Part shown: positions 31,480-42,400 of the stretch, piece by piece
Numbering within the stretch: position 1 is the stretch's first letter
Layout: each line of letters opens with the position of its first letter
Assembly (NCBI RefSeq): GCF_033115175.1
Contig: NC_084835.1
Span: 98,114,448 to 98,178,447 of the forward strand
From: Lepus europaeus
Lineage: Eukaryota > Chordata > Mammalia > Lagomorpha > Leporidae
DNA: 64,000 bases
Direction: 5' to 3'
The notes under the pieces: generated by a model
Told to the model about the DNA's origin: nothing
What the model saw: the letters and a program-made list of their open reading frames with translations, nothing else
Database searches by the model: none
Program-made: the position numbers and the translations under genes

Positions 31480-32900
31480 GTCTTCTTCACCCAGGAGTTC
31501 CCGAAGTCTCTCCTCCAGTGGGTTAGCCGTCCCAGCCTTCTCTGACGCCCTCCTACCCGGCGACCCCACTATGTTGACCTCGACTTCCCCTGCCCCCCCC
31601 CCCCACCGGGAGAGCCCCCCGCTCCTCCAGATCCTCCACCCGCCTCCTCATTCTTCCCATTCATCAGCCCAAGAGCTCCCCGGCACCTTCCTTGCCCTCT
31701 TTCTCGGCGTTCTGGACCACAGTTCCTCCCTGCTGCCCACGCCTGCCCCTCCACCCTCCCATCCTGCAAGCCCCTCGGCAGACCGAGACCCCGACTTCTG
31801 CCCTAGCATCCCGAACGCCTCCCCGCCGCAGCGCCCCACCCTGCCACCCCACCTGCCGGTGCTCTGACCCGCTCTTTCTCCTCGCCCTCCCAAGCCCCCG
31901 TCCCAGCCTCCCTCCCGCCCTGCGTTCTGCACCCCCATTTCTCTCTCCTTAACCCGCGGCCCCGCCATCTCCCCTTGGCGTTCTGCCGCCCCCACGCCTC
32001 TCGGTCCCCGTCCCGGGATTCTGACACTTCCCCTGTCAGTGCTCCGAGCCCCAGTCCTTCCTGACCTCTGCCGAAATGCCCCGTCCCTCCCTTCCCATAT
32101 TCGACGCCGCCATTCCGCCCCTCGGCGGGCCCAGGGCCCTTTGCTCCCCGTCAGCGTTCTGAGCGTCAATGCCTCCCCATTCTCCGCCCGAGCGCTCTCC
32201 ACCGCCACCCCCACGGCTGTCTCACCAGCTTGGCACCGGGCCGGGAGCTTCCGCCGCTCTAGGCCCGCGGGCCCATGGCGCGGAACCAGCCTGCGCTCCC
32301 GCCTAGTCCTACTCTTCCTCCTCTGCAGCCGCCTCCTCCGGAGCTGTAGCTGTCGCCTCCGCGGCCGTTCGTTGTTCCCGGAACCGGAAATCCGCTGCCT
32401 GCCTCTCGGGCCACGCCTCCGACAGGACACCTGCGCGCTACTGCCCGGATGGCCACTGCCCTCCGAGCGAGGCTCCCGCGCCTGCGTGCTGACGTCCACA
32501 GCAGCGCGCGCCCCTGGCACGGAGCGGGCGGCGCCTGCGTGCTGACGTCCCACGGCCACTCGCCTCCCCGTCGCGCACCCGAGCGCCTGCGCGCCTCGCT
32601 CCCCCGGGCGGCTCGTCCTGCCCGTGGCCATCTAGTTTGCGCCTGCGCTCGCCGGGGCCAGTCCGAGCCTGAGGGGGCGTGGACGGCGAAGTTGGCCTGG
32701 GATCTCCATTTCCTCCGCTGTCCACTGGGAGTCACCGGCAAGAGGGGGAAGCTGGGGCTCCCCCAGGGCGCACAGACCTCCCAACTCCTGGGGAGTGGGC
32801 GGTGCCGCGGGGCAGGTAGCCGGGGTGTGGGGGGCGTGGCGGCCCCGCCCCAGGCGAGCCCTGCGCTGACCGCTGACCGCGGAGAGGCGGCGGGGGGCTC
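31480..32900 (-). promoter_or_regulatory. MBD1: MBD1 CpG-island promoter and non-coding exon 1
   Basis: C-rich then CpG-rich sequence. Non-coding exon 1 probably ends at donor CTG|GTGAGA (last exon base 32226). Upstream are two copies of GCGCCTGCGTGCTGACGTCC (32478-32497 and 32531-32550), each with a TGACGTC half-CRE, and several GCGCCTGCGC boxes resembling NRF1 sites. Long minus-strand open frames here are GC-driven. About 650 bp separate this promoter from the 3' end of CXXC1. Confidence 0.7.
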
Positions 32901-33049
32901 CTGATCACTTTCCAGGAGCGGGTCGGCGGGTGCAGAGGGGCCGCGTGTCCGCCGCTGCACGCACCGCTGGTCCGGACATAGCCACACTGTGCCGCCACTG
33001 GGCGCCCCGGCCCCGGGGACTGCGTGCGGAGCCTGCACAGTGTGCACAC

Positions 33050-33304
33050 ATCAAGCTTCTTGCTTCAAAATTTTATTAACAAAACCGCGGGAGGCAAGGG
33101 TGAGCAGACTTCACAGTCCCACCCAGCACAAGAGCGGAGACAGACAGACGGACACAGACAGTCTGAGACCCCCTGGTAGGGGCAGATGGGCACTCAGGTG
33201 CTGGCTGGGCACAGGGAGAAACTCGGGGGCAACTGAAGAAACTGACGAAGGAGGAACGAACAAACGGAGGAGCAGGCCGCCCGGGCGGGCCTGGGCCGGT
33301 GCGC
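33050..33304 (-). terminator. CXXC1: CXXC1 3' UTR with AATAAA
   Basis: AATAAA on the minus strand at 33072-33077, about 230 bases after the stop. Cleavage is expected near 33050-33060. Confidence 0.75.
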
Positions 33305-34647
33305 TCAGCGGTCAGCGCTGGAGCGCAGGTCGGTGGTGAGCGGGTCGTGCTGGATTGTCTGGTGCAGCATCAAGGCCAGCAGCCCTGCGCGGTTTGTCAT
33401 GGCTGTGCGCACGTTGCGCTCCTGCTCAAACAGCTCGTCCAACTTGTACCACTGCCGAAGGAGCACAGGGAGCCGTGAGAAGTCACAGGAGCCTACAGGC
33501 CCGCGGCCACAGCTAGCACGCAACCTACCACGCGCACGCGCTCCAAGTCCACCTCGGCTCGCCGCAGCTTCTCCCAGCAGTAATGACGATTGCACTGGCG
33601 CTTGGGCAGGCGGCAGAAGTCACCTGTGAGCTCAAAGACATCCCGCACTAGAGGACACCCGCACACCTCGTCGGCTGGCACCTGCAGGGACACCAGGGAG
33701 GGGATGCAGAGGTGGTGAGGGAGCCCAGGAGCGGGGTGTACTCCTGGGGGAGGAATGGAGTGGCCAGGTAGGAAACTGGAAAAGGACAGGAGCTGAGGGA
33801 GGAAGGACAGAACAGGGGAGGGGAGGCAGGTGGGGGCTGAGGAGATGCTCACTTTGGGGTCCCGCGAGTGCTCAGGACACAGCACCTGGAGCCGCTTACA
33901 GTATGTTTTGCTCTGAGGGTTGTATACGTCACAGAAGAGGCGTGTGGCCCTGGGGGTTGGAATCGACAGGGTAACGGCCAGAAAGGAGGACCGAGGCCCC
34001 CTTATCCTTTACCGCGCCCGTGGCCTGCCCAGCTCCACACAGCACCCTCCACTCACCCTTCAATGCGTGTGGGGTACATGGACCCGAAGGACGTCTGGCT
34101 TTCATACTGGAGGGATGAGCACAAAGGAGGGAACTGGATGTGCGCTGCACGCCCGCCCAAGACGCCACCCAGACAACACGGCCGTGCCTCGAGGCTCACT
34201 GGGCTCCCACACCATCCGCCCCCTCAGGCTGACACCCCGACCTTGGCATAGCAGCGCTCCATGTGGCGCAAGGCAACTCGTGGGTTGATGGGATGCCCGC
34301 AGGAAACGCAGAAGATCTGCAGATCTGTGTCGTCGCTGTCATTCTCATTGCTCTGCATGGGGTGGGAGGAACTGTGAGGTCAGGTGGGGCCAGGTGGGGC
34401 CAGGCGCCGGGCCCCGCGCTCCTGGGCTCGTGTGCTCACCTCTTCATCCTCACGCACAGCCTGCTGCTTGGCGCGCAGAATGATGGCCTCGAGCTCGTGG
34501 AAGCGGCGCTCCATCTCCTGGAGGCGGGTGCGCGCGCTCTGCTGCTCCCGGCGGATGCGCTCCAGCAGCTTCTTGCCGTGCTCCTCGGCGATGCAGGGGC
34601 TCTGCTGCCACTGCTGGATGCGCTGCGGGAGGATCTCGTAGATGCGG
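33305..34647 (-). CDS. CXXC1: CXXC1 exons 10-15: helical segment and SETD1-interaction domain
   Basis: Exon 10 (34440-34647) is a long charged helix ([19 protein letters not shown]). Exons 11-14 (34242-34352, 34057-34106, 33853-33949, 33529-33681) carry the Cys/His-rich part ([56 protein letters not shown]). Exon 15 (33305-33451) ends [13 protein letters not shown]. Confidence 0.95.
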
Positions 34648-37600
34648 CTGCAGAGAGGCAGTGAGTGCGCTGCAGGCAGGGACGCTGCCGGCCACGAGAC
34701 AAGGACGACCACTGGATGGCCGACTAAATGGGGCAGGCGGGTAGGTGGGCGCTGGGCTCGCTGAATGGTGGGTGGGTGGGTGCCTGGCAGACAGAGGACT
34801 CAGGTCACGCCCTAGCCTGTACCCCTGCCTCTGCTGAACCTCCCGGGAAGACTTACTTGGCTGCCAGCTTCATGCCGCAGTCATCTGAGCAATACTTGGA
34901 GCCGGGCTGGGCAGCGCGCACACAGCCAGGCCCCAGGCACTGTGGCAGTGATGCAGGGTCCTTGGCGTCAGCCCTCTCTGGGTGTTTCCATTTGTCCTTG
35001 TGCTTCTGCTTCTGCCGGTGCCGCTTGTATCTCTCTTCCTTCTGTGGGCGAGACAGGTGAGGTCAGGACGGAGTCACAGGCAGCCCCAGGCCCTGGTCTC
35101 CATCCGTTCCACCCTCTCTGGCTCTTGCCCCAGTCAGCCCTTGACCGCTGCCTCTCTTCCCCACCCCACCTCCGCGTTCCCACACCACTTTAACCTCTCC
35201 GTCACCTTCTTCTCAGACTTCTTCTCCCGGCGCTTCACGTGCTTCACTTTCACGGCTCTCTTCCGCAACGCAGGGTCCAGAAATGGGGACTCTTCCGTGT
35301 CACTCATCCAAGGCTGCAAGCAGGGCACGAGGTGACCAGCCGGCCTGCTCATGACAACCCACCTGCTCACTGCCCGCGTCAGCCTTCCATCTCTGCCTTC
35401 TCTCAGCACGGACACTCTGCTTCCGTAACTTCTACCCTCCCACCTCGGAACGCCCTGCCTGCTCACCAGGCCGTGGTCATCAAAGGCCCCTGCACAGAAG
35501 TCCTGGTAGAGGTCAGGATCCAGTGGCAGGTCCTCATCGGACAGTGGCTCTGGCGTGGCTGTAGCCTCGGGTGGCTCCTTGACTGCTGATGATGCCACTG
35601 CCCCCTCATCTTCCCGGATCCGCCCCAGCTTCTGTGATGGCTGTGGCTGCTGCTGGGTAGGCAGTGGCCGGCGGGGCCTTGGCAGGGACTCTGAGGGCGT
35701 CACCGGCGAGAGCTGCGGGGCAGAATCTCAGGACTGGCCCTGACCGCCCTGCCCGCATGCCCCGCCCTGCCCTGGGGGGCTGGACTCACCGAGGAAGGGA
35801 AGTACTTGTACGATTCCTGTGCCGGCAGGAGGAAGGCCCAGGTCAGCCCCAGGTGGATGGAGGGTGGCCCTACCCTAGCCCCACCCACCTAGTCTTGACT
35901 TGCCTCCCCAGACACACCTGCCCCCTTACCCCTCACCAGGTCATGCTCATCCCTGCCTGATCTTCCCTGATGAGCCTGAGTCTGGAACACGTGGCCCTGT
36001 CCCGTCCCCCCAGGACTGGGAGTTCTGCCAGCTAGTATACCTAGCCATGCCCCAGTCATCTGGACATGCCAGGCCTGCCTCTCACCTATCTGGGTAAATC
36101 AGCGGTCCTTCACCCACTCCCCTCCCACACAGTGCCTAGCCTCAGCACCCCTTTCTGGACCCATTAGCCCCATCCCCCACCTGACCCTGCCCAGCTCTGC
36201 CCATGCTCACCCGGGCCCGCAGCTGGCACTGGCGTAGCCGACACTTCTGCCGGATCTTGTTGGGGCCCCCAAACTTCTTCATGTCCCGGCAGAAGTCACA
36301 GTGGCCACAGTCCTCAGTGCGCCGGCAGGCCTCACACTCACCACACATGCGGGCTGACCGTTTGATCTGCTGCTGCTGCTGGTGATGCTAGGGTAAGGCA
36401 CCCAGAACAAAAATCAGGAACCTAGGCAGGGCCCAAGATGGCAACACTTTGCCCATCCCAACCACTACAACTACTCACCTGGCTGGGTATGACCATCAAG
36501 GGCTGTGGAGAGGATTTGTGGGGCGAAGCAGAGCCCCGAGCAAGCATGGCCCCAACCCCTGTTCCTGACCCTGCCCGGCGCTGCAGGTCCGGATCCGGGA
36601 TAGGCCTCTTGCGCCCGCCACCCTCATCCCGGGGCTCACTGCCGTCCCGCTCACTGCCGTCCCGCTCCCGAGACTTCTTATGCCGATAGCGAATCTCCAA
36701 CTTCGGGTCTTTCTCTGTGGGCCAAAGCAGGGGGCCAGAGTGGGTTGGCACTGGGGGACCTGCGTGGTCCCAGAACCTCTGTTTTCAGTCTTCTCTCCCT
36801 TACTGTCCCACCCATCTGCTCCACAGCAAAACTGCCCCTTCCACTAGGATCCTCTCTTACCAGTTCAGTAGAGCCCCCATTCCAGCTCACCACAGACCAA
36901 CAATCACAAGACCTGTCCTGCCATTATGGCACCCCTCACCCTTGAAGCACCAGCTGCGCTCCCTCTCCGTCCCACTCCACTCACCTCGGCAGTCCCGACA
37001 GTACCACTCCCGGATGGCCTTGGCCATCTTCTCAGTGATCCGAATGCAGTCCCCATGGAACCACTCATTGCAGTTGTCACACCCGCTGTAGAGGATGGGT
37101 GGGTGGTAGAGAGGTGAGGTGCATGCCTCATCAACCTGCCCCAGCCCTGCCAGGTGGCCGCCGGCCCGCCTCCCTCTCCACGCTCACATCATGAAGCAGT
37201 TGATGTCCGGCTTGCGGCAGATGCAGTAGATGGGTGCGTTCTCCCCATTCTCCGACTTGCTGTCCTCCCCGGCATCTGGAGGCTCTGGGTCTGAACCATC
37301 TCCCTCCTGTGGGATACCCCCATTATGACGTCCCACCAAGGCCCCCACTGTCACCCCAATACCACATTACTCTGCTTCATACCACGTTACATTCACCCCA
37401 AACCATGTTACTCTCAACCACTCTGCTCCAGATCTCTCAGCATCACTTAACAGACCTCCGGTTATCCCACCCGTACTTCTGTAACAGGTCATGGTGAATG
37501 CCCCCTCACTCAACCCAGATACCCGTAACAGCTGATGACAAAAGCTCCCTTGGTCATCATGGATACCCCACTGCCCCATCTGCACCCACATAATAGTTCA

Positions 37601-40600
37601 TGGCAAATACCCTATCACTCATCCCCACGGACACCTCACTTACAACCCACTCTCATACCAGCTCATGGCAGACACCCTATCCCCATGCCATGGACAGACG
37701 CTCTACTGGCCCACCCACACTCCTCCAACAGCTCATGGTAAATGCCTGTTGCTCACTCAAGAACACCCCATTACCCTATCCACGCTCCCAAAACTACTCA
37801 CGGCAGACACCCCAGGGACACCGCTGCTCCACCCACACTCCATAATGGCTCATGGCCCCACTGCCCCACCTACAGTCCCATAGGCTCATGCAGATGCCCC
37901 ATCTCCCCACTTCCATAACTATTCATGGGAGACCCCCTCACTGCTCCAACCACCATCCCAGAACTGCTCATGTCTGATGCCCCATTGCTCACCACCAGGA
38001 GCATCCCACTGCCCTGTTGACACTCCCATGCTGGCTCACCACCACGGGCTCCTCACTGCCTGGTTCATACCCTCGTGTCCGTCACTCACCGCCATGGGCA
38101 CCCCACTGCCTGGTTCACACCCCTATGCCCATCACTCATCATCATGGGTACCTCACTGCCCGGTTCACACCCCCGTGCCCATCACTCACTGCACGGGCAC
38201 CCCACTGCCCGGTTCACACCCCCATGCCCCTCACTCACTGCACGGGCACCCCACTGCCCCGTTCACACCCCCCTGCCCACTCACTGCCATGGGCACCTCA
38301 ATGCCCCATTCACACCCCTGTGCCAAATCACCGCCACGGGCACCTCACTGCCCCATTCACACCCCCGTGCCCCTCACTCACTGCCATGGGCAACCCCCTG
38401 CCCACTCACCACCATGGACCCCTCACTGCCTGGTTCACATCCTCGGGCCTGTCACTCACAGCACAGGCCCCTCACTGCCCGGTTCACACCCCCGTGTCCG
38501 TCACTACACGGGCTCCTCACTGCCTGGTTCACACCCTCATGCCCATCACTCACCACACGGGGTCCTCACTGCCCGGTTCACACCCTCATGCCCGTCACTC
38601 ACCACATGGGGTCCTCACTGCCCGGTTCACACCCCCAGGCCCATCATTCACCGCACGGGCACCCCACTGCCCGGTTCACACCCTCGTGCCCGTTACTCAC
38701 CGCACGGGCCCCACTGCCCGGTTCATACCCCATGTCCGTCACTCACTGCACAAGCACCCCACTGCCCGGTTCACACCCCCGTGTCCCTCACCGCACGGGC
38801 GCCCCACTGCCCGATTCACACCCCCGTGTCCCTCACCACACGGGCCCCTCACTGCCCGGTTCACACCCCCATGCCCCTCACTCACTGCACGGGCACCCCA
38901 CTGCCCCGTTCACACCCCCCTGCCCACTCACTGCCATGGGCACCTCAATGCCCCATTCACACCCCTGTGCCAAATCACCGCCACGGGCACCTCACTGCCC
39001 CATTCACACCCCCGTGCCCCTCACTCACTGCCATGGGCAACCCCCTGCCTACTCACCACCATGGACCCCTCACTGCCTGGTTCACATCCTCGGGCCTGTC
39101 ACTCACAGCACAGGCCCCTCACTGCCCGGTTCACACCCCCGTGTCCGTCACTACACGGGCTCCTCACTGCCTGGTTCACACCCTCATGCCCATCACTCAC
39201 CACACGGGGTCCTCACTGCCCGGTTCACACCCTCATGCCCGTCACTCACCACATGGGGTCCTCACTGCCCGGTTCACACCCCCAGGCCCATCATTCACCG
39301 CACGGGCACCCCACTGCCCGGTTCACACCCTCGTGCCCGTTACTCACCGCACGGGCCCCACTGCCCGGTTCATACCCCATGTCCGTCACTCACTGCACAA
39401 GCACCCCACTGCCCGGTTCACACCCCCGTGTCCCTCACCGCACGGGCGCCCCACTGCCCGATTCACACCCCCGTGTCCCTCACCACACGGGCCCCTCACT
39501 GCCCGGTTCACACCCCCAGGCCCATCACCACACGGGCCCCTCACTGCCCGGTTCACACCCCCGTGTCCCTCACCGCACGGGCCCCTCACTGCCCGGTTCA
39601 CACCCCCGTGTCCCTCACCACACGGGCCCCTCACTGCACGATTCACACCCCCGTGTCCCTCACCACTCGGGCGCCCCACTGCCCGGTTCACACCCCCAGG
39701 CCCGTCACCACACAGGCCCCTCACTGCACGATTCACACCCCCGTGTCCCTCACCACTCGGGCGCCCCACTGCTCGGTTCACGCCCTCTGCCCGTCACTCA
39801 CCACTCGGGCGCCCCACTGCCCGGTTCACACCCCCAGGCCCGTCACCACACGGGCCCCTCACTGCCCGGTTCACACCCCCGTGTCCCTCACCACACGGGC
39901 CCCTCACTGCCCGGTTCACACCCCCGTGTCCCTCACCACACGGGCCCCTCACTGCACGATTCACACCCCCGTGTCCCTCACCACTCGGGCGCCCCACTGC
40001 CCAGTTCACACCCCCGTGTCCCTCACCACACGGGCCCCTCACTGCATGATTCACACCCCCGTGTCCCTCACCACTCGGGCGCCCCACTGCCCGGTTCACG
40101 CCCTCTGCCCGTCACTCACCGCACGGGCCCCTCACTGCCCGGTTCACACCCCCGTGTCCGTCACCACACGGGCCCCTCACTGCCCGGTTCACACCCCCGT
40201 GTCCCTCACCACACGGGCCCCTCACTGCCCGGTTCACACCCCCGTGTCCCTCACCGCACGGGCCCCTCACTGCCCGGTTCACGCCCTCTGCCCGTCACCA
40301 CACGGGCCCCTCACTGCCCGGTTCACGCCCTCTGCCCGTCACCACACGGGCCCCTCACTGCCCGGTTCACGCCCCCGTGTCCCTCACCACACGGGCCCCT
40401 CACTGCCCGGTTCACACCCCCGTGTCCCTCACCGCACGGGCGCCCCACTGCCCGGTTCACACCCCCGTGTCCCTCACCGCACGGGCGCCCCACTGCCCGG
40501 TTCACACCCCCGTGTCCGTCACCACACGGGCCCCTCACTGCCCGGTTCACGCCCTCTGCCCGTCACCACACGGGCCCCTCACTGCCCGGTTCACACCCCC

Positions 40601-41059
40601 GTGTCCCTCACCGCACGGGCGCCCCACTGCCCGGTTCACACCCCGCGGGCTCCGGCCCCCTCGGCTCCCCGCAGGGCGCCGTCAGCGCCCGCCCGCAGAC
40701 GCGAGCCGGCCGGGTCTCCAGGAATCCCTGACACTTCGTCAGCGCTCCCGAGGAACCCCTCACCCCTGTCCCCTCTGCTCCGCGCACCCCAAGCGCAGTT
40801 TCCTCGGAACCGCTCTGAGTCCCACTGAACTTCCAGCCCGGGCCCCCGGAACAGCTCCTCACAGAACCCCGGGCGCTGCCGCGAGCCCCGCAGGGTTCCG
40901 CCCGGCGACCCCCGTGGAAGCGCTCCGCAGACCCCCGCCGTGCTGCCCACAGACTCGCCCCGGCTCACCACAGACCCCTACGCCCGGCCGACCGGCCCCG
41001 CCGCGACCGACCCCAGCGACCTCCAGGCCGAACCCCTCCCCAGACCCCGGACTCACCAT
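33305..41059 (-). CDS. CXXC1: CXXC1 (CFP1), complete coding sequence (655 codons)
   Basis: CpG-binding subunit of the SETD1A/B H3K4 methyltransferase complex, nuclear. Coding exons on the minus strand: 41057-41059 (ATG only), 37188-37306, 36985-37085, 36479-36714, 36211-36387, 35790-35816, 35467-35712, 35206-35313, 34857-35041, 34440-34647, 34242-34352, 34057-34106, 33853-33949, 33529-33681, 33305-33451. They sum to 1968 bases: 655 codons plus TGA, against 656 in human. Order: PHD finger (29-74), basic linker, CXXC finger with KFGG (about 167-207), acidic Ser/Pro region, Lys/Arg-rich basic domain (about 318-360), helical segment (about 401-470), C-terminal Cys-rich SETD1-interaction domain to SSADR. 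All junctions are GT/AG. Intron 1 (37307-41056) is expanded by a minisatellite. Confidence 0.97.
34857..35816 (-). CDS. CXXC1: CXXC1 exons 6-9: acidic and basic regions
   Basis: Exon 6 (35790-35816, 27 bases, ESYKYFPSS), exon 7 (35467-35712, Pro/Gln-rich then acidic [16 protein letters not shown]), exon 8 (35206-35313, [19 protein letters not shown]) and exon 9 (34857-35041, [18 protein letters not shown], then a CLGPGC...SKYCSDDCG zinc-type cluster). The Lys/Arg run fits nuclear targeting. Confidence 0.94.
36211..36714 (-). CDS. CXXC1: CXXC1 exons 4-5: basic linker and CXXC finger
   Basis: Exon 4 (36479-36714) is charged and Ser/Pro-rich ([20 protein letters not shown]). Exon 5 (36211-36387) starts [10 protein letters not shown], then the CXXC finger [24 protein letters not shown] and RQKCRLRQC, which reads unmethylated CpG. 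Exon 5 is phase 0-0, like exon 11 of MBD1. Confidence 0.95.
36985..37306 (-). CDS. CXXC1: CXXC1 exons 2-3: PHD finger
   Basis: Exon 2 (37188-37306) carries [16 protein letters not shown]. Exon 3 (36985-37085) carries [14 protein letters not shown] and WYCRDC. Together they make the C4HC3 zinc pattern of a PHD finger, known in this protein to bind H3K4me3. Confidence 0.95.
37310..38030. repeat. Degenerate tandem repeat leading into the minisatellite
   Basis: Recurring 'gctcatggcagacacccca' / 'cccaccccatactcc' type phrases at about 50-60-bp spacing in CXXC1 intron 1. They look like an older, decayed edge of the array that follows. Confidence 0.55.
38030..40650. repeat. 45-49-bp minisatellite array in CXXC1 intron 1
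   Basis: About 55 units, best preserved from 39400 on. A unit reads CTCACTGCCCGGTTCACACC then CCCGTGTCCCTCACCACACG then GGCCC (45 bp); variants carry an extra ACTC (49 bp). Each unit holds an inverted repeat CCCGTGT/ACACGGG around an 8-base loop. The plus strand is C-rich and nearly stop-free, so all three plus frames stay open for hundreds of codons. On the transcript strand each unit contains GTGAGG or GTGAGT. Left units are more diverged than right ones. Confidence 0.95.
38218..39511. repeat. 647-bp higher-order duplication within the minisatellite
   Basis: The text from about 38218 to 38864 recurs at 38865-39511 at offset 647, including irregular units (one with 'gtgccaaatcaccg'). I saw one substitution (C at about 38402 against T at the matching base). 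So blocks of about 14 units duplicate as a whole. Confidence 0.85.
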
Positions 41060-41260
41060 GTCTCCGCTGCCGGCGCAAGCCCTCGCGACCCCCGCCAGCG
41101 ACCCCGAACCCACACAGACTACTCCGCGGCGCCCGAGGCCGTTGAAAGGCTCCCACAACTACTTCCGCTTCTGGCCGCGCCTCCCGGGCAGCGTACTCCC
41201 GCTGCGCATGCCCCGTGAATCGGCTTCGCGGGTGGGCAAGTAGTGCGCCCCTTAGAGCCC
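40650..41260 (-). promoter_or_regulatory. CXXC1: CXXC1 CpG-island promoter
   Basis: CpG-rich sequence spanning the end of the array, exon 1 and its upstream side. ACTTCCGC (ETS-type) at about 41160 lies about 100 bp upstream of the ATG, where transcription probably begins. Confidence 0.65.
41057..41059 (-). CDS. CXXC1: CXXC1 coding exon 1: the start codon alone
   Basis: ATG is followed at once by GTGAGT, and exon 2 opens with GAG GGA GAT GG (EGDG), which continues the known N-terminus. So the first coding exon carries three coding bases, with the 5' UTR upstream. Confidence 0.9.
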
Positions 41261-41276
41261 CGAGAATCCCTCAGGT

Positions 41277-41520
41277 GCCGCCATCTTGACTATCGAGTAC
41301 GTAAGGTGCCAGTGTCCATTCGCGGGTAGGAAACATGGCAGCGCCCATATTGCGGCTTTGCCAAGGGCGCCGCCACCTTGTCGGTCGAGTTCGTACGGTG
41401 GCCGCTAGTGCGCGCTTCGGAGCTGAATCTAATTCCGTAAGGCGGCCGCGTCCGTACGTTCCCAGGCAACAAATGGCGACGAGCTGATCGCCGCCGCTCC
41501 AAGGGCGCCGCCATGTTGGC
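41277..41520. promoter_or_regulatory. Three YY1-type boxes in a diverged tandem repeat
   Basis: GCCGCCATCTTG (41277), GCCGCCACCTTG (41369) and GCCGCCATGTTGG (41507), each followed within 10-20 bases by a GTACG-like motif (gagtacgtaagg, gagttcgtacgg, ggttccgtacac). Units 2 and 3 begin CCAAGGGC. Further ATGGC boxes lie at about 41335 and 41473. Confidence 0.65.
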
Positions 41521-41892
41521 GGTTGGTTCCGTACACCGCACACCCCCGTACATTGCCTGTCCAGCCGAGAGGTTCACAGGCACAGCTGAGGCTCCTGAAA
41601 GGCGGCCGGGGGAAACTATGATTCATTTCCCCATTCAATCACTTTCTCCTTCCGCACGCACCACCGCGGCGGTGCAGCTAAGCTGTGTGCCTTGCAAAGA
41701 AAACTTTGGATAGGAGGTTTGTGTCCGAATTCACCTGCCACCACTCTTGGGAACTGGGAACATGTACGCCTCCTCCTTGCCTTTTCTCAGAGAAGCTAGA
41801 CCTGGGCACAGTTCCACTTTTATTTATTTCATTATTTTTACAAGAAAGTTTAAGCTGATTACAACTTAACGTTGTTTTGTTTATTTATTTTT

Positions 41893-42400
41893 AGTTGAAC
41901 AATGATTTCGTTGCTTGAGTACATGGACAAATTTAACGCCACTAGGGCAGAGGCTGTAGATGACATATTTCCAATTGAGGGGCGAGACACGCTCGGCTTT
42001 GTAGTATCAAACCCAAAATGATGACCCAAATGTCGGTGAATTCGGCTATCAGAATCGGGCAGAATTTAGCATCCTTTTCCTTTCTCTTCCTCGCAAGGTG
42101 CTTTCAAACAGCAATTAATTTCTTAATTAGACGATAGAGACCCTCAGGAAGAACGCTGGACTTCAGAATCCTCCAGATTGTATTGCCTGTCACCAAACGC
42201 ACTTACGCGACGCCGCGGGAGTCCCTCGGATCTGTGAGGGGGTCAGGCCCTTCTTGGACAGGTTGTAAATCTGCTCCTTCAGGCCCTCGACTGTGGCTTC
42301 AGCCCCACGGCGTCGCTGCGGCCCTAGGGCAAAGCCCACGGGGACAGAGCCTTCCCGGGAGTGTGCTTGCGACCGGAGATGGCCACGGCCGGCAGCAGAA
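41893..42400 (-). pseudogene. RPS13 processed pseudogene
   Basis: Minus-strand text reads KEQIYNLSKKGLTPSQI and then, with frameshifts, pieces of the ribosomal protein S13 C-terminus (ILRILKSS, NWKYVIYSLCPSG-like, broken). It runs on through the RPS13-type 3' end 'aaatttgtccatgtactcaagcaa' to an A-rich tail near 41885. There are no introns; stops and frameshifts abound. Confidence 0.85.

Noticed and set aside
31648..32631. 327-codon minus-strand ORF
   Set aside because: Arg/Gly-rich frame of the MBD1 CpG island spanning the non-coding exon and intron 1; overlapping frames are equally open.
38030..40650. CRISPR-like array
   Set aside because: Units have no unique spacers; the whole unit varies gradually. 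It is a minisatellite in mammalian DNA.
37977..40828. Plus-strand open frames of 690-917 codons with His/Pro/Thr-rich repeats
   Set aside because: All three plus frames are open at once because the 45-bp minisatellite unit is a multiple of three and lacks stops. They lie antisense in an intron of CXXC1 and have no domain or promoter.
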